NCBI GenBank assembly: GCA_027574665.1
Contig: CM050690.1
Location: 73,079,433-73,143,432, forward strand
DNA length: 64,000 nucleotides
Source of the DNA: Rhynochetos jubatus
Taxonomy: Eukaryota; Chordata; Aves; Eurypygiformes; Rhynochetidae
Reading direction: 5' to 3'
Shown here: piece after piece, positions 61,201 to 64,000 of the stretch
How the letters are laid out: each line of letters opens with the position of its first letter
Position numbering within the stretch: position 1 is the first letter of the stretch
Notes under the pieces: model-generated
Database searches by the model: none
What the model was told of the DNA's origin: nothing
What the model saw: the letters and a program-made list of their open reading frames with translations, nothing else
Made by a program: the position numbers and the translations under genes

Positions 61201-64000
61201 CCCTCACCCCTCATCAGTGCTCCCCAGCACCCTGTATGGCTCCTCCGTTGGGTGCTTCCCAGGGGCCCCACAGCCAAGCTGGGGTGCCGTGGCGTGTCAG
61301 TCCCTGTCCCATCTGTTGTCAGCGTGCGGGGCTGGGGGATGGGATGGGGTTGGCTGCGGCCCCAGCCTGGGCACAAGGGATCTGAGCTCTTTTAACAGCG
61401 GAAATTAGAGTCTTATTTAAAGAGCATGCTAATCAGGGCAAGCAGACGGCCTGCTCCCTCCCCGCAGCCGGCACTCCCGTCTAGTCACGGGGTGAAGCCC
61501 ACCCCGCCTGGTCCCTCCACCCGATGATCCCAGCAGCCCCCTCACACACTGGGGACAGGCTCGTATGTCACCCCACTCAGCGCATGTTCCCTTGCCCCAG
61601 CCTGGCGCAGGCAAGGCACGGTGACACAGGGACATCGTCCTGCATTCCTCGCCTCGGGGAGCCCGTCGGGGAAGGACGGGAAGCAACATCCCATAGCCAC
61701 CTGTGACAGCTGCGATGGAGCTCCTGGGAATCCCAGCAGTGCAACAGGGCTTTTACTGGGTTGGACAGGGAAACCTGCTCAGAAAAAGCAGAATCAGTCA
61801 AGATACGCTTTCTCTGGGGAAGCAGAAGCCATGCATGCGGCAGCCGCTCCTGAGGAACGCTTGACCATCACCTCCCATGTTCCCAGGTGCAGCACCAGGA
61901 GCTGGAGCAGTGCCAGCGTCCTACAGAGGCAGCAGAGCATCGCTGGCCCTCACCAGCAGGCCCGGAGCACGCCCCATGCCAGCGCAGGAAAGGTGCCTGG
62001 GTGTCACGGGCTAGTCAGCACAACATGCTCCCAGCCTTGCCGCAGCTGGCTGACCTTGGCAAATTTGCTTCCTCCCTGCCTGCCTTGGTTTCCCCATCTG
62101 TGTCACGCCGCTCCACCCTCCTCTGCAAAACAAGTCAAGGTCCACTGATGAAGGGCAGCAGATAAGAGGGAGTTGTGTTATTAGTTCCAACGGTAACTTG
62201 GAAATACAAAATCCCAGGGGTTAGCAGGGAAGCAAACAGAGTTGGGTGGGCGGCACCAACACCAAAGTCATCCCGGGAGCATTGTCCACGCTCAGAACTG
62301 ATAATGCCCCCCACCCCTGGCACCACAGAAATGAGGCGCTGGGCTGAGCGCACCGGAGGGCTGTGCCCTGGGAAGCAGTGTCTGCATGAGGATATCCGAT
62401 AGAGGGGCATAGGTTGCAGAGTAGGATAAGCAAAGACCTCTGGGTACAGCCCCTGGCAGAGCCAAGCCAAGATACTGCCCGCAGACCCCGCGTCAGCTGC
62501 AGATCGCAGGCGGGAAAGTGAGAGAGGGGCCTGGGGAAGAGATGCAACAGAGGTTTATGGGCTGCAGAAAATGTCTGGCACAAACACACCCGGCTCAATC
62601 TGCTCAGTCTACTGGAGATGGAGAGGCGTCTCGCTCAATGTCTGTGTACCTGAGAAAACGGGTGGGCCTGGCACCTCTGAAACTGCAGGGGGAAAGGCAA
62701 TGGGCACCAGCTGCTCCAAAGGGAAACAGTCCAGCTCTCCAGCACAACAGGGGGTCAACTGGAAACAATTCCCAGGGAAAAGGGCAACTTTTCACCACCT
62801 GTGTCCCCTGCCCGCTCCTGACAGCCTTTCTGAAGAGACGTGCTTGGCTGGAGCAGGAGAAGGCTCAACCCAGGGGCGAACCTGGGACACCAAGGCTCAG
62901 ACACATGGAGCCCTTTGGCTTTAAGACTGGGAGCCTGTGCTGGTACCCCAGGACCCTGCCTGGCCCCAGCTCAGCTGCAGACCAGTGCTGAACTACCTGC
63001 GTAGGGACAGAGATTCTGGGTCCCCTCCCCATCCCTCACACCCACCGAGGCTGGAATGAGGCAGGACCCAGCAGCGACACAGAGGAGGGAGCCACGAGTG
63101 CCCACGGCCATGGAAAGCAACAGCAGGAACAAGGGAGGTGGGAGGAAAACTGGTCCTGTGCTGCCCTGCCAAGCTCCATCCTCCTCGCAAGCTCAGGCAG
63201 CCAAACCCCAGCTCAGATCCCAGGCCTGCCCCACCATCCTGCTGAGCTCTTGGATGCAACCCACCACACAAGCACAAAGCCCCATCTGGCCCCCTCCTGC
63301 CTCTGTCTCCACTCCATCATGCACACACGTCGGCTCCTGCCGCCCGCTCCTACCCCCCAACCTCCACCGCTCCCCCAAATCCTACGTGCGAGTGGCCCTG
63401 CAAGAACACGGACAACAGGTGGGAGAAGGAGCGTTTTGTGGCTCCCACAGGGCCCAGGGAAACGGAAACAGTGAGGCGAGGAGAGATCGTGGCCTGGCCG
63501 AGACACGGAAACATCCATTATTAAAGAGCTGTATCCATGCCTGACATTATTAAATGCCTCCCTCTGCTCCGAGGTGCTGCCACGCGCTCCAAGCCAAGGA
63601 TCGATACCAGGAACCTGGCCAGCAGCGAGGCCACGGCTCGACAGGGGCAGGAGGGAGCGTGGGGCAGAGAGACCCCTCTGCACACCTGCCACGGCCCCTC
63701 GCAGCACACCTCTCTTTTGGCTGCAGAGGAGCTGGGTCTTGGGGTCTCCCTGCCGAGTGGGGAAGGGTGGCAGGGCTGGAGAGGGACCCTGGGGTCCCGC
63801 CAGGATGTGGATGCCCCGTTGTGCTGCACGTGGGACACAGCACGGGGCTGCCCTGTGACTGTGGTGGGAGGTGGTGGGGGCCCTGTCCATCCCAAAGCTG
63901 CTTTTTGAGGGGGGTGAAGCCACTAGAAGCTTCGGCCTAAGGGCAGGCCTTGTCCCACAGCTTGTTGTGCCTTATGTGATGCCGAGAAGGAAAACAACAT
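58245..64000. other. Putative long TESK1 intron or 5' flank without recognised exons
   Basis: No exon with the TESK glycine-rich loop or any other conserved domain was found on either strand. AT-rich islands stand out: about 60465-60560 (TTAATCAGCC...CTTAATCCAATAGG), 61380-61435 (TTATTTAAAGAGCATGCTAATC), 62150-62220 and 63510-63560 (CATTATTAAAGAGC...CATTATTAAATGCC). They may be enhancers within the first intron. The rest is GC-rich unique sequence. Confidence 0.35.

Overview
The window is vertebrate genomic DNA. Genes are split into short exons with GT-AG introns, CpG-island promoters and AATAAA signals, and there are no operons or bacterial gene starts. Very high GC, compact introns, abundant GC-rich minisatellites and no obvious interspersed repeats point to a bird (microchromosome-like composition). 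The species cannot be fixed from sequence alone. Most genes correspond to human 9p13.3 neighbours (HINT2, TMEM8B, CD72, TESK1). TAF1C, a human chromosome 16q gene, sits between HINT2 and TMEM8B.

Layout. 1-2.15 kb: possible 3' end of an unidentified plus-strand gene, then a GC-rich stretch with a MEF2-type site. 2.15-3.65 kb (-): complete HINT2, 5 exons. 3.85-8.29 kb (-): complete TAF1C, 14 exons, ending about 200 bp upstream of the HINT2 start codon. 9.6-10.86 kb: large minisatellite. 11.07-19.90 kb (+): complete TMEM8B, 13 exons. 19.9-31.2 kb: no intact gene; it holds AT-richer islands, an orphan CpG-island promoter (28.7-28.9 kb) and a broken GT31 beta-1,3-galactosyltransferase-like pseudogene (about 30.06-30.85 kb). 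31.2-34.1 kb (-): Myb/SANT-like DNA-binding protein, 8 coding exons. 35.1-38.3 kb (+): ITIM-bearing type II C-type-lectin receptor. 39.3-52.1 kb: three CD72-type genes, copy 1 (+), copy 2 (-) and copy 3 (+). 53.6-58.2 kb (-): TESK1 from the second coding exon to the stop; the first coding exon was not found. 58.2-64 kb: no recognisable exons, a few AT-rich islands.

The most unusual part is the 35-52 kb lectin-receptor array. Copies 1 and 2 form a near-perfect inverted repeat. It runs from the start codon to the exact 5' edge of the second lectin exon, where identity stops abruptly. Copy 3 shares with them an almost identical 315-bp stalk exon inside otherwise diverged genes, which looks like gene conversion. 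Copies 1 and 2 each carry an expanded minisatellite of about 1 kb in intron 2 and have a shortened second lectin exon. All four receptors carry a VxYADL-type ITIM, as in inhibitory receptors of B and NK cells.

Exon coordinates were derived by hand from splice consensus and reading phase. Every gene model below closes in frame. No alignment or database search was run.
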